Shown here: one piece after another, positions 1-9,997 of the stretch
Position numbering within the stretch: the first letter of the stretch is position 1
Layout: the number at the start of each line of letters is the position of its first letter
Assembly (NCBI GenBank): GCA_040285825.1
Contig: JAUPSS010000007.1
Location: 582,501-646,500 of the forward strand
Reading direction: 5' to 3'
Source of the DNA: Eukaryota sp. TZLM1-RC
Taxonomy: Eukaryota > Metamonada: BaSk clade
Length of the DNA: 64,000 nucleotides
Translations under genes and position numbers: made by a program
Notes under the pieces: generated by a model
What the model saw: the letters and a program-made list of their open reading frames with translations, nothing else
Database searches by the model: none
What the model was told of the DNA's origin: nothing

Positions 1-887
1 CTACATCACGCAATCTCTTCCAAACTCCTTCATCTCGTCACAAACTAAACGAAACAGCGTCCTCATTTATCCTCCAACTTGTGAAAGAACAACCTCTCCT
101 TTTTTTACGCGAAATACGTAAGCTAGTTTTTACAAAATTTCACAAGAAAGTTAGTGTAACAACTGTGCACAGATTACTTATCAAAAACAATTTTACTCAC
201 AAAAAATGTGGTAATTTGATGAGACGAGCCAAAAAAGAACTGATTCATAACTTTGAATTAAGTTTTCGAAGACTTTTTGGTGTTGTAATTCAACAACAAT
301 TATTATTTATTGACGAAGTTTCGTTTAAATCAGAACACTTTGTGAGAAAAACTTGTTGGAGCCCTAAGGGAGTTCCAATTAATACTGAAAGACCGAACTT
401 CAAGGAAGGGCAGGTGAGTCTCATGGTGGCAATTGATGTCAATGGACTAGTGATGTTTCATATAAAACAGGGTCATTTTGATCGCACAGGATATGTAAGT
501 TTTCTACAAGATTTACTGCATCATAAATTATTATCAATTGAAGGAGGAGCTAGATCAATAGTGGTTGTTGATGGATGCAATATTCATAAAAGTGCATACA
601 TTTTCAGGGCTGTAAAATTGGCTGGCTTAAAATATTTGATTTTACCACCGTATTCTCCTGATTGTAACCCAATAGAAGCGTTTTTTGGTCTGCTTAGAAG
701 AAAAGTCAGAGACAATTCGTTACACAGCCCACTGCAAGGTGTGAATCTTTTACAGCAGCTATTACGTACAATGAATTTTAATTGCAGCAATTTATTTGAC
801 CATAGTGGCTGGAAGGATTTTTGCCCATTCAGATCACCATACTTGCATGGTATAAAGGCAAACTTTTTCAAAGATCATTTGGATTGA
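1..887 (+). CDS. IS630/Tc1-like DD34E transposase, 5' end outside window (element copy 1)
   Basis: Cut-and-paste DDE transposase of the IS630/Tc1/mariner superfamily. The frame is open to the left edge, so the N-terminus (helix-turn-helix part) lies outside the window; the first visible GTG at 81 is not a real start. Counting from codon 81, the catalytic triad is D78 (in FIDEVSF), D164 (in VVVDGCNIH) and E199 (in SPDCNPIEAFF), giving 34 residues between the second D and the E. The linker PPYSPDCNPIE is typical of the family. The visible frame has no internal stop, so the copy could be recent. A second gene runs towards it from 1483. A related broken copy lies at 33655-34273 and an N-terminal fragment at 39170-39545. 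Confidence 0.88.
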   Translation, partial: TSRNLFQTPSSRHKLNETASSFILQLVKEQPLLFLREIRKLVFTKFHKKVSVTTVHRLLIKNNFTHKKCGNLMRRAKKELIHNFELSFRRLFGVVIQQQLLFIDEVSFKSEHFVRKTCWSPKGVPINTERPNFKEGQVSLMVAIDVNGLVMFHIKQGHFDRTGYVSFLQDLLHHKLLSIEGGARSIVVVDGCNIHKSAYIFRAVKLAGLKYLILPPYSPDCNPIEAFFGLLRRKVRDNSLHSPLQGVNLLQQLLRTMNFNCSNLFDHSGWKDFCPFRSPYLHGIKANFFKDHLD

Positions 888-998
888 ATAAAGTTTTGAT
901 TAAAAATGTATTAAAAATAAAACAGTTTTAATTGATTTTGTATTGAAAATAAAAAAAAGAACTTTTATCTTCAAAAAACCAATACTATTGTACTACTA

Positions 999-1483
999 TT
1001 AATCAGTATGCTGAGTGTCTTCCGCAGCAGCCACTCTTTTGAAAGCTTCATTTACGTCACTGGATAAGGCAGCTTCTGAACTAGTTCTTTTACCCAAGCT
1101 GATAACAAAACAATTTAACTTCTTGAGAAAAGTAGACTCAAGTACATCAAGTAATTCAAGTACTTGTTCTCTAATCTTGAATAATTGAGCGGCTGAATAT
1201 TGAGCTACCTGTTCAGCCAATTCAACCGAAAACAGATTGTTTTTTGCATCACCCAGGAAGGGTATGATGGACTCAGGAATCCTGGTGATGCTTCCCTTTC
1301 CCTCGTTGATTATCTCCAACCAAGTGTTCCACAGGTGGTCAGCAAGTACCACCTTGTGACTGTTTCAACGTCTTGGTATAGAAGACTGATGGTAGTAGCA
1401 CCAAAACGTCGAGCTCCAGAAACTAGATAGTAATAAAGTTGGATTTGTACGGAATTGGGTGTACCAGATGCAACTAAAGACAT
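999..1483 (-). pseudogene. Convergent partner gene of IS630-like element copy 1
   Basis: An ATG at 1483 opens a reading frame of about 45 codons that passes by one frame change near 1352-1360 into a 117-codon frame ending at 999 (stop just 112 bp past the transposase stop). The product is helical and matches no family I know. Its C-terminal half resembles the C-terminal half of the minus-strand gene next to the second transposase copy (34364-37073): both have a W-x-T-W motif, an ITRIPE/TTAIPT-like turn, a helical stretch, and an alanine-rich end finishing in ED/EN-x-x-H. That supports it being a real protein carried by the transposon. The frame change suggests decay, or a start that I placed wrongly. 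Confidence 0.5.
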
Positions 1484-2386
1484 AATATTTATGAAAGTGA
1501 ATGAAATGTGAGGTGAATGTGAAAGAGGGAGTGATATCTATTTGAGATGAAATTCACACTAAAATTCAGGTTCAACAGGGTATTTGATCAAACAGTGTTG
1601 ACCTAAATAATAACAATAGCTAAGCTGAGACAACTGGCTCTACCATTTAGTGCCCCGACTGTAGGTGAAATGAAATCAGCTCGGATAATTTTCAAGTTTC
1701 ATGCTACCTCAGCCAACATGTCCATAAATCAATGAACGATGAGCTTGATCAAATTGGTTTTTGAATGTACACCTCGATGGAACACATTATTTAGCCTATC
1801 GATCGTGAAAAATTGAATTATATTGAATTCAAGAACTCCATTTGAAGTGATTAAAGACAGGGTTCTTTGATCTGTTTCTAATTAATTCTGATGCAGTTGA
1901 TCAATGCAATTCGATCACCTCAAGTGGTCTTCCATTGTCAGGAAGCTCAACGATGACCAGGAACTCACTCTTGACAAATATCCTATCTTTAATTTTAATA
2001 CCAGATAAAATACGTTGCTCATCTGCTTCAAATTAAAAACTATATTACAGCTTTTTGTATTGTATGTCAAGATGGAACAAAGTTAAAAACATCTTCCCTA
2101 TCTCAGGAACCCAGCACAAACCCCAAAACCGACCACAATTCCAATGGTACATCAAGTTATATTATAAGAAGAGAATCTCTTAGCATATTGAAAATTGTGA
2201 ATCTCCACCGAAATCCATTTCAATAATATGTAGAATTTTCGGTAATTTGCATCAAACCTTTTTTTTCAATTTATATCTAGATTAATTCAGATAGTGAAGG
2301 TGTAATAAAAAAGGGATATCAACATTCTTCCCGTCAACCATAACAACAAAAACTGAAAACAAAAACCACTAGATAACACAATTTAT
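1484..2386. other. Intergenic region
   Basis: About 900 bp of AT-rich DNA between the transposon and the ChAPs gene. I see no gene. A 40-codon minus-strand stretch at about 1905-2030 reads like protein (charged and hydrophobic residues alternate, ending in a TGA) but is too short to call. The right end should hold the ChAPs 3' UTR. Confidence 0.5.
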
Positions 2387-4660
2387 TTAACAATCAAATC
2401 CTATACATTTATACCGAACAATTTCATGAGCCAAATCAGAGAAAAATGGTGACAAATCAGAAATTTCAAACATAGCATCACGAACTGCTTGTAATCCAAC
2501 ACTTGAAACCAATTTTAAAAAAGGTCTTTTCAACTCAAATGGCATCGAGCCAACTAAATCAACCACATCTGCAGGACTAGTATCTTCGTTTATACGGAAA
2601 TACTTTTTAATAGCTACATTTAAGCAAATTAAAGTTTCCTTCAAGTGCAAAGTGTGCGCAAAGACTCGCGCTAATTGTAGCCATGAATACAAAGAAAATG
2701 CCAAGCCAGTACACGTTCGGTACCCAAACACAGCCTCGTTAAAGTAGGAAAGTCGCAAGGAAACGTTAGCCCGTTCCAACCATAAATCTAGAGAGTTTTG
2801 GTCAAGTGTAAGAGCTCCAAGGTCTTTGGAATTCAATTGACCAGAGCCAATTCCATCAGAATTTTGAGCTCTTTCCGAAATGGTGTGGTCATAAGCCTCC
2901 CTTCGACCACATTCCTCTACTCTCCAATCATTGTAGATCTTAATGTCATGAAGAACAGTCGAAATGACATACTTCAACATTTTTGATGGAGAAATTGGTA
3001 AGTCATGTTCAAAATCAAGGTCAAATTGACTATAGTCGAATAGTTTTTCTTCATCAGTCTTTGGAGTTTCTGACTGGGAAACTTCAATCAAATCAAGATC
3101 AAACCCTGTAAATACACTTTCCAATAATGATTTGAAACCAACAAGGCCGAGCGAATGAATTAACTTGATAAGATTATCAAATATAGCTCGTTGATGCGAC
3201 TTCAACTCAAAAGACATTACACTCTCAGATTCCCTGTGTAACTTAATTTCACCAATCAAATCAGAATATAATTTGATTGGCGAACTGATTGAAGAAGGTG
3301 ACGTAAGATTGACATCATCGACATTGATTTCAATCAAATTAGAGTAGAATGGGCTAAAATCATCAAATAGACCCAATTCTAATTGATCAAGTTTAACATT
3401 ATTTAGTAAAACCAAAGCTTTTTCTGGTTTCCCGATCAAACATAAAGTTTTTGATAAAAATAAAGTGATGAATAGAGAGTTTCTATGGAAGTTGTTGGAA
3501 AATAAGGATTGTGCGATAGCAAAGGCCTTTTCAAAACAATCAGAGATTTCAAGACTATCATCTTTTTGACCTTCTTCCTCTGCTTTTTGAGTCACTTCAG
3601 CTCCATCTTTTTGGCCAACTTCCTCTTCCTTTTGACCTTCTTCTTCTTGTTGTTGTAGATTTTCTTCCTCTTCCTTTTGAGTCACTTCAGCTCCATCTTT
3701 TTGGCCAACTTCCTCTTCCTTTTGACCTTCTTCTTCTTCTTTTTGAGCTCTTTCCTTTTTCAATCGGTACTGTTGATTGAGAAGAGCACCATGATGATCC
3801 AGCAATGCCGATCCAACAAAAGCTTTTAAATAAATATATTCATCACCAATATCCAACATATTATCAAGTAAAAACTTAAAAGCTTCCTTGGGTCTATTAA
3901 TTGATTGGTAGAGTTTGAAAATGTAAACATTAGCAGCGGGATAAGTCTTGGAAATGGAGTAAAAAACTTCCAAAGCAGCAGAAATCCTGAATGAATTAGA
4001 GAAATAACGATAAAGATAAGTAAATACTGGATGATTACAATCTACAACCTGGTCTTCCTTTTTCCATTGACCAATCTTGACCAAATCTTGAATGTTATCC
4101 TTAATCAACTTAACCAGCTGTGCTTCGTATTTATAACCATAATAAAGCAACTCAGCACTATAAACATCATGGGGCATGGATTTGCGGCAGAATGAAGCAA
4201 TAGAAGCTTCTTTCCACTGCTGGTCAGTTGGTTCCGAGACTTCTAAAGAATCCACGTGTACTGCCTGGAAACTTGTTGACCCGGGAACTTGGATAATGAC
4301 GCGGAGGTCCACACGGGAAATAGGGTTGTAGATACAGACGACCACCTTGCCTATGCGGTACTCTCCTCTGTAAGTGATGGGAGCGGGCTCTTGTGTGCAG
4401 AGGAGAGAGTGGACGTGAGAGCAGATGTAGGGGGCGTCAATGTGGAGACCGAGGACGGAGTGATGGTAGATTTGAGTGGGAATGTTTCCGAGAACAGTGG
4501 ACAGGAGACCCTTGCGCTCATAGAATTTCTCCGTGACAATAGTGTCGTGAAGACCTAGGCCAGTGGGCTCGGATGCAAGTGACTTCGTCCGAGCGGCAAG
4601 GAAAGAATCCATGTCACAGTTCTCAACCGTTTCAATGACTTGAGCAAAAGATTCAGACAT
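2387..4660 (-). CDS. ChAPs-family (Bud7/Bch1-type exomer) cargo adaptor
   Basis: A 757-residue protein resembling the ChAPs family (Chs5-Arf1-binding proteins Bud7, Bch1, Bch2, Chs6 of yeast), the cargo-binding subunits of the exomer coat that exports selected membrane proteins from the trans-Golgi network. The N-terminal 150 residues carry the family-like region with GLGLHDT, YHHSVLGLHIDAPYI and the RKSMPHDVYSAELLYYGYKYEAQ segment, followed by TPR-like helical repeats to the C-terminus. A glutamate/glutamine/lysine-rich insert at about residues 300-370 interrupts the repeats and contains a 30-residue tandem duplication. The ATG at 4660 is the first in the frame and no intron is needed. ChAPs proteins are best known from fungi. 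Function is inferred from family resemblance. Confidence 0.72.
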   Translation of the reverse strand: MSESFAQVIETVENCDMDSFLAARTKSLASEPTGLGLHDTIVTEKFYERKGLLSTVLGNIPTQIYHHSVLGLHIDAPYICSHVHSLLCTQEPAPITYRGEYRIGKVVVCIYNPISRVDLRVIIQVPGSTSFQAVHVDSLEVSEPTDQQWKEASIASFCRKSMPHDVYSAELLYYGYKYEAQLVKLIKDNIQDLVKIGQWKKEDQVVDCNHPVFTYLYRYFSNSFRISAALEVFYSISKTYPAANVYIFKLYQSINRPKEAFKFLLDNMLDIGDEYIYLKAFVGSALLDHHGALLNQQYRLKKERAQKEEEEGQKEEEVGQKDGAEVTQKEEEENLQQQEEEGQKEEEVGQKDGAEVTQKAEEEGQKDDSLEISDCFEKAFAIAQSLFSNNFHRNSLFITLFLSKTLCLIGKPEKALVLLNNVKLDQLELGLFDDFSPFYSNLIEINVDDVNLTSPSSISSPIKLYSDLIGEIKLHRESESVMSFELKSHQRAIFDNLIKLIHSLGLVGFKSLLESVFTGFDLDLIEVSQSETPKTDEEKLFDYSQFDLDFEHDLPISPSKMLKYVISTVLHDIKIYNDWRVEECGRREAYDHTISERAQNSDGIGSGQLNSKDLGALTLDQNSLDLWLERANVSLRLSYFNEAVFGYRTCTGLAFSLYSWLQLARVFAHTLHLKETLICLNVAIKKYFRINEDTSPADVVDLVGSMPFELKRPFLKLVSSVGLQAVRDAMFEISDLSPFFSDLAHEIVRYKCIGFDC
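3585..3738 (-). repeat. 90-bp in-frame tandem duplication in ChAPs acidic linker
   Basis: Two nearly identical copies, 3585-3648 and 3675-3738, lie exactly 90 bp apart. They encode the repeated GQKEEEVGQKDGAEVTQK unit of the acidic linker. A multiple of three keeps the frame, as expected for a tolerated expansion in a disordered loop. Confidence 0.85.
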
Positions 4661-4705
4661 CAGCTAATAGGACAAAAAAGAGGTAATCTGTTTAGATTAA
4701 TGGAA

Positions 4706-4797
4706 ATCAAGATTTTGTAGAGGAAATCTTGGTTTAATGATAGTCGTCCCATTAGTTATGATTTAATTTAATCAAGTGTGCAAATTCAATAAATTAA
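4706..4797 (+). mobile_element. RLE-B retrotransposon, extreme 3' end
   Basis: Only the last coding residues and the 3' UTR of the RLE-B non-LTR retrotransposon: the stretch from tgtagaggaaatcttgg through gtcgtcccattagttatga to ttcaataaa. The same sequence ends the copies at 5206-5283, 9859-9937, 10915-10975 and 61904-61972. It is severely 5'-truncated, as target-primed reverse transcription often leaves. Confidence 0.8.
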
Positions 4798-4814
4798 TAA
4801 TTAATGGATGATGC

Positions 4815-5283
4815 TGGATGAAAAAAGTTTGGTGTTTTGGAAATTTATAACATTGTACCACGAAGATTTGAATTGTGTGCCACTGATGAAGCATTTTTTA
4901 ACAAAAATGAGATTATATTTGAACATCCCCATAGAAAATATGATAAAGATATTGAAGAGGCTAATGTCGATAGAAATACACAGCTGGTTTTTATTGCTTT
5001 CCCATTTTCGATAAATGGAAGATTATCAGTTGACGCAGAAACTTTTTTGGATGACTTCCAAAAAATGGTGCAAGAAAAGACAATGAAAAGATTTGATATT
5101 TTTTTATGGCGTTCACGGATTCAATTTGCCATTATTAATAGATTACCACGGTTTTTCAATCGAATCAGAGAAGCTTTAGCTAGACAGCAAGCAGATCAAG
5201 ATTTTGCAGAGGAAATCTTGGTTCAATGATAGTCGTCCCATTAGTTATGAATTAATTTAATTAAGTGTGCAAATTCAATAAAC
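4815..5283 (+). mobile_element. RLE-B retrotransposon copy with internal deletion
   Basis: A 130-codon open frame (4837-5229) that joins a piece found at about 60105-60170 (zinc-motif upstream region) directly to the C-terminal endonuclease region (KYDKDIEEANVDRN ... FFNRIREALARQQ), skipping roughly 650 bp that other copies have, including the zinc and nuclease-core part. It ends in the standard RLE-B 3' UTR and ttcaataaa. It cannot encode a working reverse transcriptase. It sits 18 bp after another RLE-B 3' end. Confidence 0.75.
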
Positions 5284-5590
5284 AAAAATTTATGAAAAAT
5301 TTATCAAACTTTACAAAATAACTTTGAATCTGAATATTTTCATTTCCAAGAATAGTGAAGACTCAGAAACAACTTGACCAGCACAAAATTACCACACTAT
5401 GCTCTGGGAGGAAAATAAGCAAAAGATCAGTTTGAAACTTTATTTTCAGTTAAAACTATTCTAATAAAGACCAACTAAAAGTGTTTCTTTTAAATTTGTT
5501 ATTTGATTTATTAAATTGTTTTGAATTGATTTTTATTAAATAATTTATTTATTTACTGTTTACAATTGCCAAACTCAATCATATAATACA
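5284..5590. other. Intergenic, AT-rich
   Basis: About 300 bp with no gene; its right end is the 3' flank of the minus-strand methyltransferase gene. Confidence 0.6.
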
Positions 5591-6187
5591 TTAATCGTCT
5601 TCCACTTCCTTTTTTTCTGCTATATAACAATAGAAATTCCCAGAATCCTCCCTTGGGATCTCCACCACTTCAACCTTCCACTTTTTCTGTGAAAACAAAG
5701 GAGTTCTCTCGCCAGGTTCAACAAAACTCAAAGAGATAAAGATTCCATTTGGGGAAAGCAAGGAATGAATGTTTGATAGGATTAATGGTGCAGTTTCAGA
5801 AGCTCTTGATGAGCAGAATTGTGAATCTAACATGGCCTTATCTATAGCAACATCATAAGATTCTCTTGCAAGATCATTAAAAGGGGATTTCAGATCAACT
5901 TGTCGGAAGGTGATGTTTCTGGCGTGTTTTTGTTCCTTTAGCGTTGATATACATGTTGAGGAGTAGTCAATGGCTGCAATGGAAGTGTAGCCGGCTTTGT
6001 AAAGTTGGAAGGGAAGTCTACTGAGACCAGTGCCTGTGATCAGAATGTTACTCTGTTTACTGGGAATCTTTTGGGTCAGTGTTTCACGAAAAGTGTTGTT
6101 GTTTGTGTAGTCTAAAAGCCAATCAAAGAGAGAAGGATCTTTAGAGTATCTGCGATTCCAATATTGTACATCAGAGTAGTCAAGCAT
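5591..6187 (-). CDS. EEF1A lysine methyltransferase 4-like SAM methyltransferase
   Basis: A 198-residue class I S-adenosylmethionine-dependent methyltransferase close in layout to EEF1AKMT4 and the N-terminal domain of METTL13, which methylate lysines of translation factor eEF1A. Visible signatures: the N-terminal YWNRRYSKDPSLFDWLLDY segment, the SAM-binding motif I as ILITGTGLSRLP (degenerate; usually GCGNS), the acidic post-I residue in AAIDYSSTCI, the VAIDKAMLDS motif, and LSPNGIFISLSF. The length fits the single-domain enzymes. The ATG at 6187 gives the complete N-terminal motif. Cytoplasmic location and the substrate are inferred from the family. Confidence 0.78.
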   Translation of the reverse strand: MLDYSDVQYWNRRYSKDPSLFDWLLDYTNNNTFRETLTQKIPSKQSNILITGTGLSRLPFQLYKAGYTSIAAIDYSSTCISTLKEQKHARNITFRQVDLKSPFNDLARESYDVAIDKAMLDSQFCSSRASETAPLILSNIHSLLSPNGIFISLSFVEPGERTPLFSQKKWKVEVVEIPREDSGNFYCYIAEKKEVEDD

Positions 6188-6569
6188 TGAAGTATTGGTT
6201 TGTGTATTGGAGAGAAATCTTTGGTTGTAGGTTGATAGAATCTGTTCTTTTTCTGCATATAAACCTCTCAGATTCCAAAATTAATTTATTTGAACAATAA
6301 GAATTAAATTCCTCGAACTGTATTTCACCATTGACAACTTATTTGTAACAATTTGTTCATTTAATTGTCCAAGCGATAACCCTGAACTCACAAATTATCT
6401 GAAATTTTGGAAAATTCTTGGAAACATTTCAAAAAGTTCTGTTGCTGTTTCAGTAACATCAATTTATTTTTACTTCATGATTTCCAGCCATGTTTTTCAT
6501 TATCTGGACAAGATGGCTAATTGTTTTTTTTATTTATTTATTTATTTTTAAAACTGGAATAATTATTGA
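6188..6569. other. Intergenic, AT-rich
   Basis: About 380 bp upstream of both the methyltransferase (minus) and the Fanzor relic (plus). It contains a short TTTA repeat run near 6530. I see no gene. Confidence 0.6.
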
Positions 6570-7964
6570 GATAAAAAACATCTAGAATTCAATATCCTCC
6601 AAACAAGCGTCACTATTACTGAACCTACTCACAGCATTACGTTCATATTCTACACCAATAGATTCTCCAGTAGAGAGGAAAAACCTTATCACATTTCTCC
6701 TGTTTCAACCACTGTAGGCCCTGGATATTTTCCCATTGATACAAGAATACTATGGGGAATTGTTAAACAAACACTGATGGATGATTTATTATCTACAGAG
6801 ACGCTGAAAATGTCCAATACATTAGCCCAAATTACGAAATTCAAACCACCTCAGCAATTTGACTTTTGGTCTAATATTCTCGATTTAAATCAACCAATGT
6901 TCAAACAGAAGAGTTATAAATTCAACAACATTATCCACACAGATGGATTTAAAATTGCGGTAGAATTTGTTCGTCGGGATTTACAAGGTCAGAAGTGTAA
7001 GCCAGACAACAAGGCCAGTGTTTCTGATTTATATATTGATGATGTTGATTTTGATACTTTACAAGACAAACGAATTGTTATTTGTGATCCGGAAAACGTG
7101 ATTTATTGTATTTTGGGAGTAAAAAGACTGATGAAGAACTAGCCATGGTTCCTCAGAATGAAACCGAACAGCAAAGAAATAGTCGGGTGATGAATCAAGA
7201 CAAGAAGTACAAATGGTTAAGAATGACTCAGATGTCCTGGTCTTTGAAAAGTAAGATGAATGAAAAGCAAAAACGATGGGGGACAAAGTATACTGAGGTA
7301 GATTACGACAGGAACCAGATGATAGAGTCTTACGAAATGACAATTGAAGATGCAAACACCGAATTATCTGCGTTTGCTGCCAATTCAGCAACTTTTATAG
7401 ATTTTTCCAACTTTGTGGTTGCCAAACTTCGGCAAGTTTTTTTTGACAATCGACTTTTATAGTCTTGACTTGTGGAGCATTCATAAAATGCAAGCTTTTA
7501 TTCACAAGCAAAGGACTGAAAGTTGGTTGTTAAAAAGCCTTGTTCAGCAGTTTGGCAATCCAAAAGACACTTTAATACTAATGGGTGATTATGGTAAAAA
7601 AGGTTCCAAGAATTTAAAACATCAGAGACCTACTCGAGGCATTGGATGGATTCAATTTCTGAAAAGAAATGGTTTTGAAGTCTTGATGATTAATGAAGCT
7701 TTGACTTCAGCAAAATGTCCTGTTTGTTTTGAAAAGGTTGCTACGTTTTTGAGAGTCGCAAATCCCAGATTCTATAGAAGAGAAAAGACTCCAGTTACTA
7801 CATGTCATGGTTTATTAGCTTGTAACAGTGAGAGTTGCAAACTCTGTAACAAAGGCTCAACAAAGCTCTTCAATAGAAATAAGCTGGCTTGTCTGAATAT
7901 GTTTGCAATTGCTGAAGCGAGGATGAGTGGTAATGAAAGGCCTCAGTATCTGTGTAGTAGATAG
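6570..7964 (+). pseudogene. Fanzor (eukaryotic TnpB-like RNA-guided nuclease), broken
   Basis: Relic of a Fanzor, the eukaryotic homologue of transposon TnpB and of Cas12. The reading passes through three frames: about 6570-7142, 7106-7462 and 7413-7964; the second shift lies at a run of eight T near 7436. Family landmarks appear in order: an FPIDTRIL segment, HTDGFKIAVEF, RuvC-I as VICDPEN (usual DPG), a coiled bridge with WLRMTQMSWSLKSKM, the GNPKDTLILMGDYG strand, RuvC-II glutamate in MINEALTSAKC, zinc-ribbon cysteines CPVC and CNSESCKLC, HGLLAC, and RuvC-III as LFNRNKLACLNM, where the usual Asp of NRD is Asn. Two frameshifts and a changed RuvC-III residue indicate a dead gene. No flanking transposon ends were found. 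Confidence 0.82.
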
Positions 7965-8044
7965 TGATTGTAATTATTCCACACAAAAAAATTGATCGTG
8001 TATTTATGGGAATTTCCCACTCAAATGTCAACGTTTTTGCATGA

Positions 8045-9289
8045 TGGCAACACAATCTACACAATCTCTATGAGTCAAAGCTCCTATCCGATCACACCAT
8101 CACTCACAACAATGTTTGTTTCAAGCTTCATCAATGTATTCTGGCGAACCACTCTGGCTTTTTCCACAAGCTTTTCACCCAACAAGAATCAAAACAAGTC
8201 CCGAAAGAACAAGATCTCAGCGATCTCAATGTAACGTCACCCATCTTTGAATCATTCATTCAATCTTTTTATAGTTTTCCACTCGATATTACTCATGAAA
8301 ACTGCTATCAATTATTCTACTGTGCCAGACACTTTGAAGTAGCCTTATTGAAAGACAAATGCCTCAATCTCATGAAGGAAAACATTTCTTCAGCTAATTG
8401 GACCCTGAATGTCCTACTACAGGCCCAGAAAAGAGGAGACAAGGATGTATTCGTGGAGCTGAATGGAACAAACACAGATACTAATGTTGAACAATCATTA
8501 ACTCACATTGTAACCTCAGTGGATAACATTCAGGATGCTGAACCAATCATGCTGAAGCCCTCTACATTCCCTTTACTAACAACAGCAGCACAGGAAAGCA
8601 GAGAAGTATGTTTTTGGTTAGTAAAAAGCTTTGTTATTTCATACACCAAGAATTCATCTCAATGGACACTAAAAGAAGTTGAGGATCTTATCAACTCGTT
8701 TTGTGTGGAGTACTTACATCCTAAAACATGGTCAGAGATACTGTTAGAGCCTCTGAAGGAACACAAGAAGCTTGAGTTAGTTTTGATGAAGTTTTCATGT
8801 GTGAATTTACTACCAAAGTTGTTGGAATTGGTTAATCATAATGGGGAAGTTGTCGATGGAAGTAATTGTTTTAATACAAAACAAAGTGGTTCTGGTATGG
8901 CGTTCTCAGAAGGTAATAGAATGGTTTTAAACAATTGTTGCAATAGTTGGGCACATTGTAATTTTGCAGCAATAGATTTCAATCCTAAGAACTTCAAAAT
9001 TGCAATTAAAAGGACTAGATTATGTTATGATTGGGATTCTATAGGGTTTTGGACAATGGATGGTATTATGAATGGCTACCAGAACAGTGATTGGTATGAT
9101 ACTAATGGTGGAGGCTCTTTCCTTACTACCCAAATGAACCAAGAGGACATTCTTTACGTCAATATTGACAACAATCAAGTTACATTTAGCTTAAATGGAA
9201 GTAGTGATACCAAACATATTCCTTCTGGTACTGTATTCGGTATATGGACAAGGTATAAGGGTAATGAGTACTCAATTGTAGATTATTAG
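8045..9289 (+). CDS. BTB/BACK-domain protein with possible SPRY-like C-terminus
   Basis: The frame is open from 8045 to the TAG at 9289. The first about 100 residues look like a BTB/POZ domain (HTITHNNVCFKLHQCILAN, then FESFIQSFYSFPLDI and YQLFYCARHFEVALLKDKC), an adaptor fold that often recruits Cullin-3. A helical BACK-like stretch follows (VCFWLVKSFVISYTKNSS ... LLPKLLELV), then a beta-rich C-terminus (MAFSEGNRMVLNN ... ILYVNIDNNQVTFSLNG) that resembles, but is not clearly, a SPRY or discoidin-like fold. The start is unresolved: an in-frame TGA lies at 8042, and the ATG at 8023 is in another frame, so a tiny intron or a frameshift near 8045-8070 may join them. It begins only about 60 bp after the Fanzor relic. 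Confidence 0.6.
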   Translation, partial: WQHNLHNLYESKLLSDHTITHNNVCFKLHQCILANHSGFFHKLFTQQESKQVPKEQDLSDLNVTSPIFESFIQSFYSFPLDITHENCYQLFYCARHFEVALLKDKCLNLMKENISSANWTLNVLLQAQKRGDKDVFVELNGTNTDTNVEQSLTHIVTSVDNIQDAEPIMLKPSTFPLLTTAAQESREVCFWLVKSFVISYTKNSSQWTLKEVEDLINSFCVEYLHPKTWSEILLEPLKEHKKLELVLMKFSCVNLLPKLLELVNHNGEVVDGSNCFNTKQSGSGMAFSEGNRMVLNNCCNSWAHCNFAAIDFNPKNFKIAIKRTRLCYDWDSIGFWTMDGIMNGYQNSDWYDTNGGGSFLTTQMNQEDILYVNIDNNQVTFSLNGSSDTKHIPSGTVFGIWTRYKGNEYSIVDY

Positions 9290-9827
9290 TAACCAATACC
9301 ATGTTGCTTTCAAAGATTTACTTTTTAAATGAAGTATGTTGATTTAAGAAAAATTTGAACAAATAACAGGAAAGAAGTTTCTCCTTCAAAACTGGAAAAG
9401 TATTCAAGTAGTTTTCAACTCTATTTTAACTAAGTCTATTGATACTGTTGTGCTTTCAAAATAATTTGTCAACCACAATTTGGTAGTATTTGGTCAATCA
9501 ACAATTGCTGAAGTCATAGTTGGTAGTCATCTCTTTATGGCAAAATGGAATTCATAGATGGTGATGAAATTGAAATAATAACTTCTAGTAAAAGTCATTT
9601 TTTGTAAGTTTAAAAGACAGAGATCCGAACGGAAGTGTAAAATAAACTTAGCCATCATATTATGTTTCTTCAAAAAGTACTGTTTTACAATGGTTAACAT
9701 GAACAATCGTGACGCAATTGATTTTGCGTTATCTATCAAGTAAATTAATTTGGAAATTCAGAAATCGTGATGATTGTCTTGTCAGTGTTTATCTTCCTAG
9801 TGGAATAGTTTGTTTCTGAATTAAACA
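9290..9827. other. Intergenic, AT-rich
   Basis: About 540 bp between the BTB gene and an RLE-B 3' end. I see nothing coding in it. Confidence 0.55.
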
Positions 9828-9945
9828 TTTAGCTAGAGAGCAAGCAGATCAAGATTCTGTAGATGAAATTTTGGTTCATTGAATTTCGTCCCATTAGGTA
9901 TGAGTTTATTTTGTTAAGTGTGCAAGTTCAATAAAACTATAAGTA
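9828..9945 (+). mobile_element. RLE-B retrotransposon, 3' end fragment
   Basis: Begins with the ARQQADQD-coding stretch (agcaagcagatcaagattc) and runs through the family 3' UTR to gttcaataaa. Several substitutions relative to 5206-5283 make it an older copy. Confidence 0.75.
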
Positions 9946-9997
9946 ATAAATCATCATATAAATAACGCAAAATGTCTTGAAGTGTTGATCATGCTTA

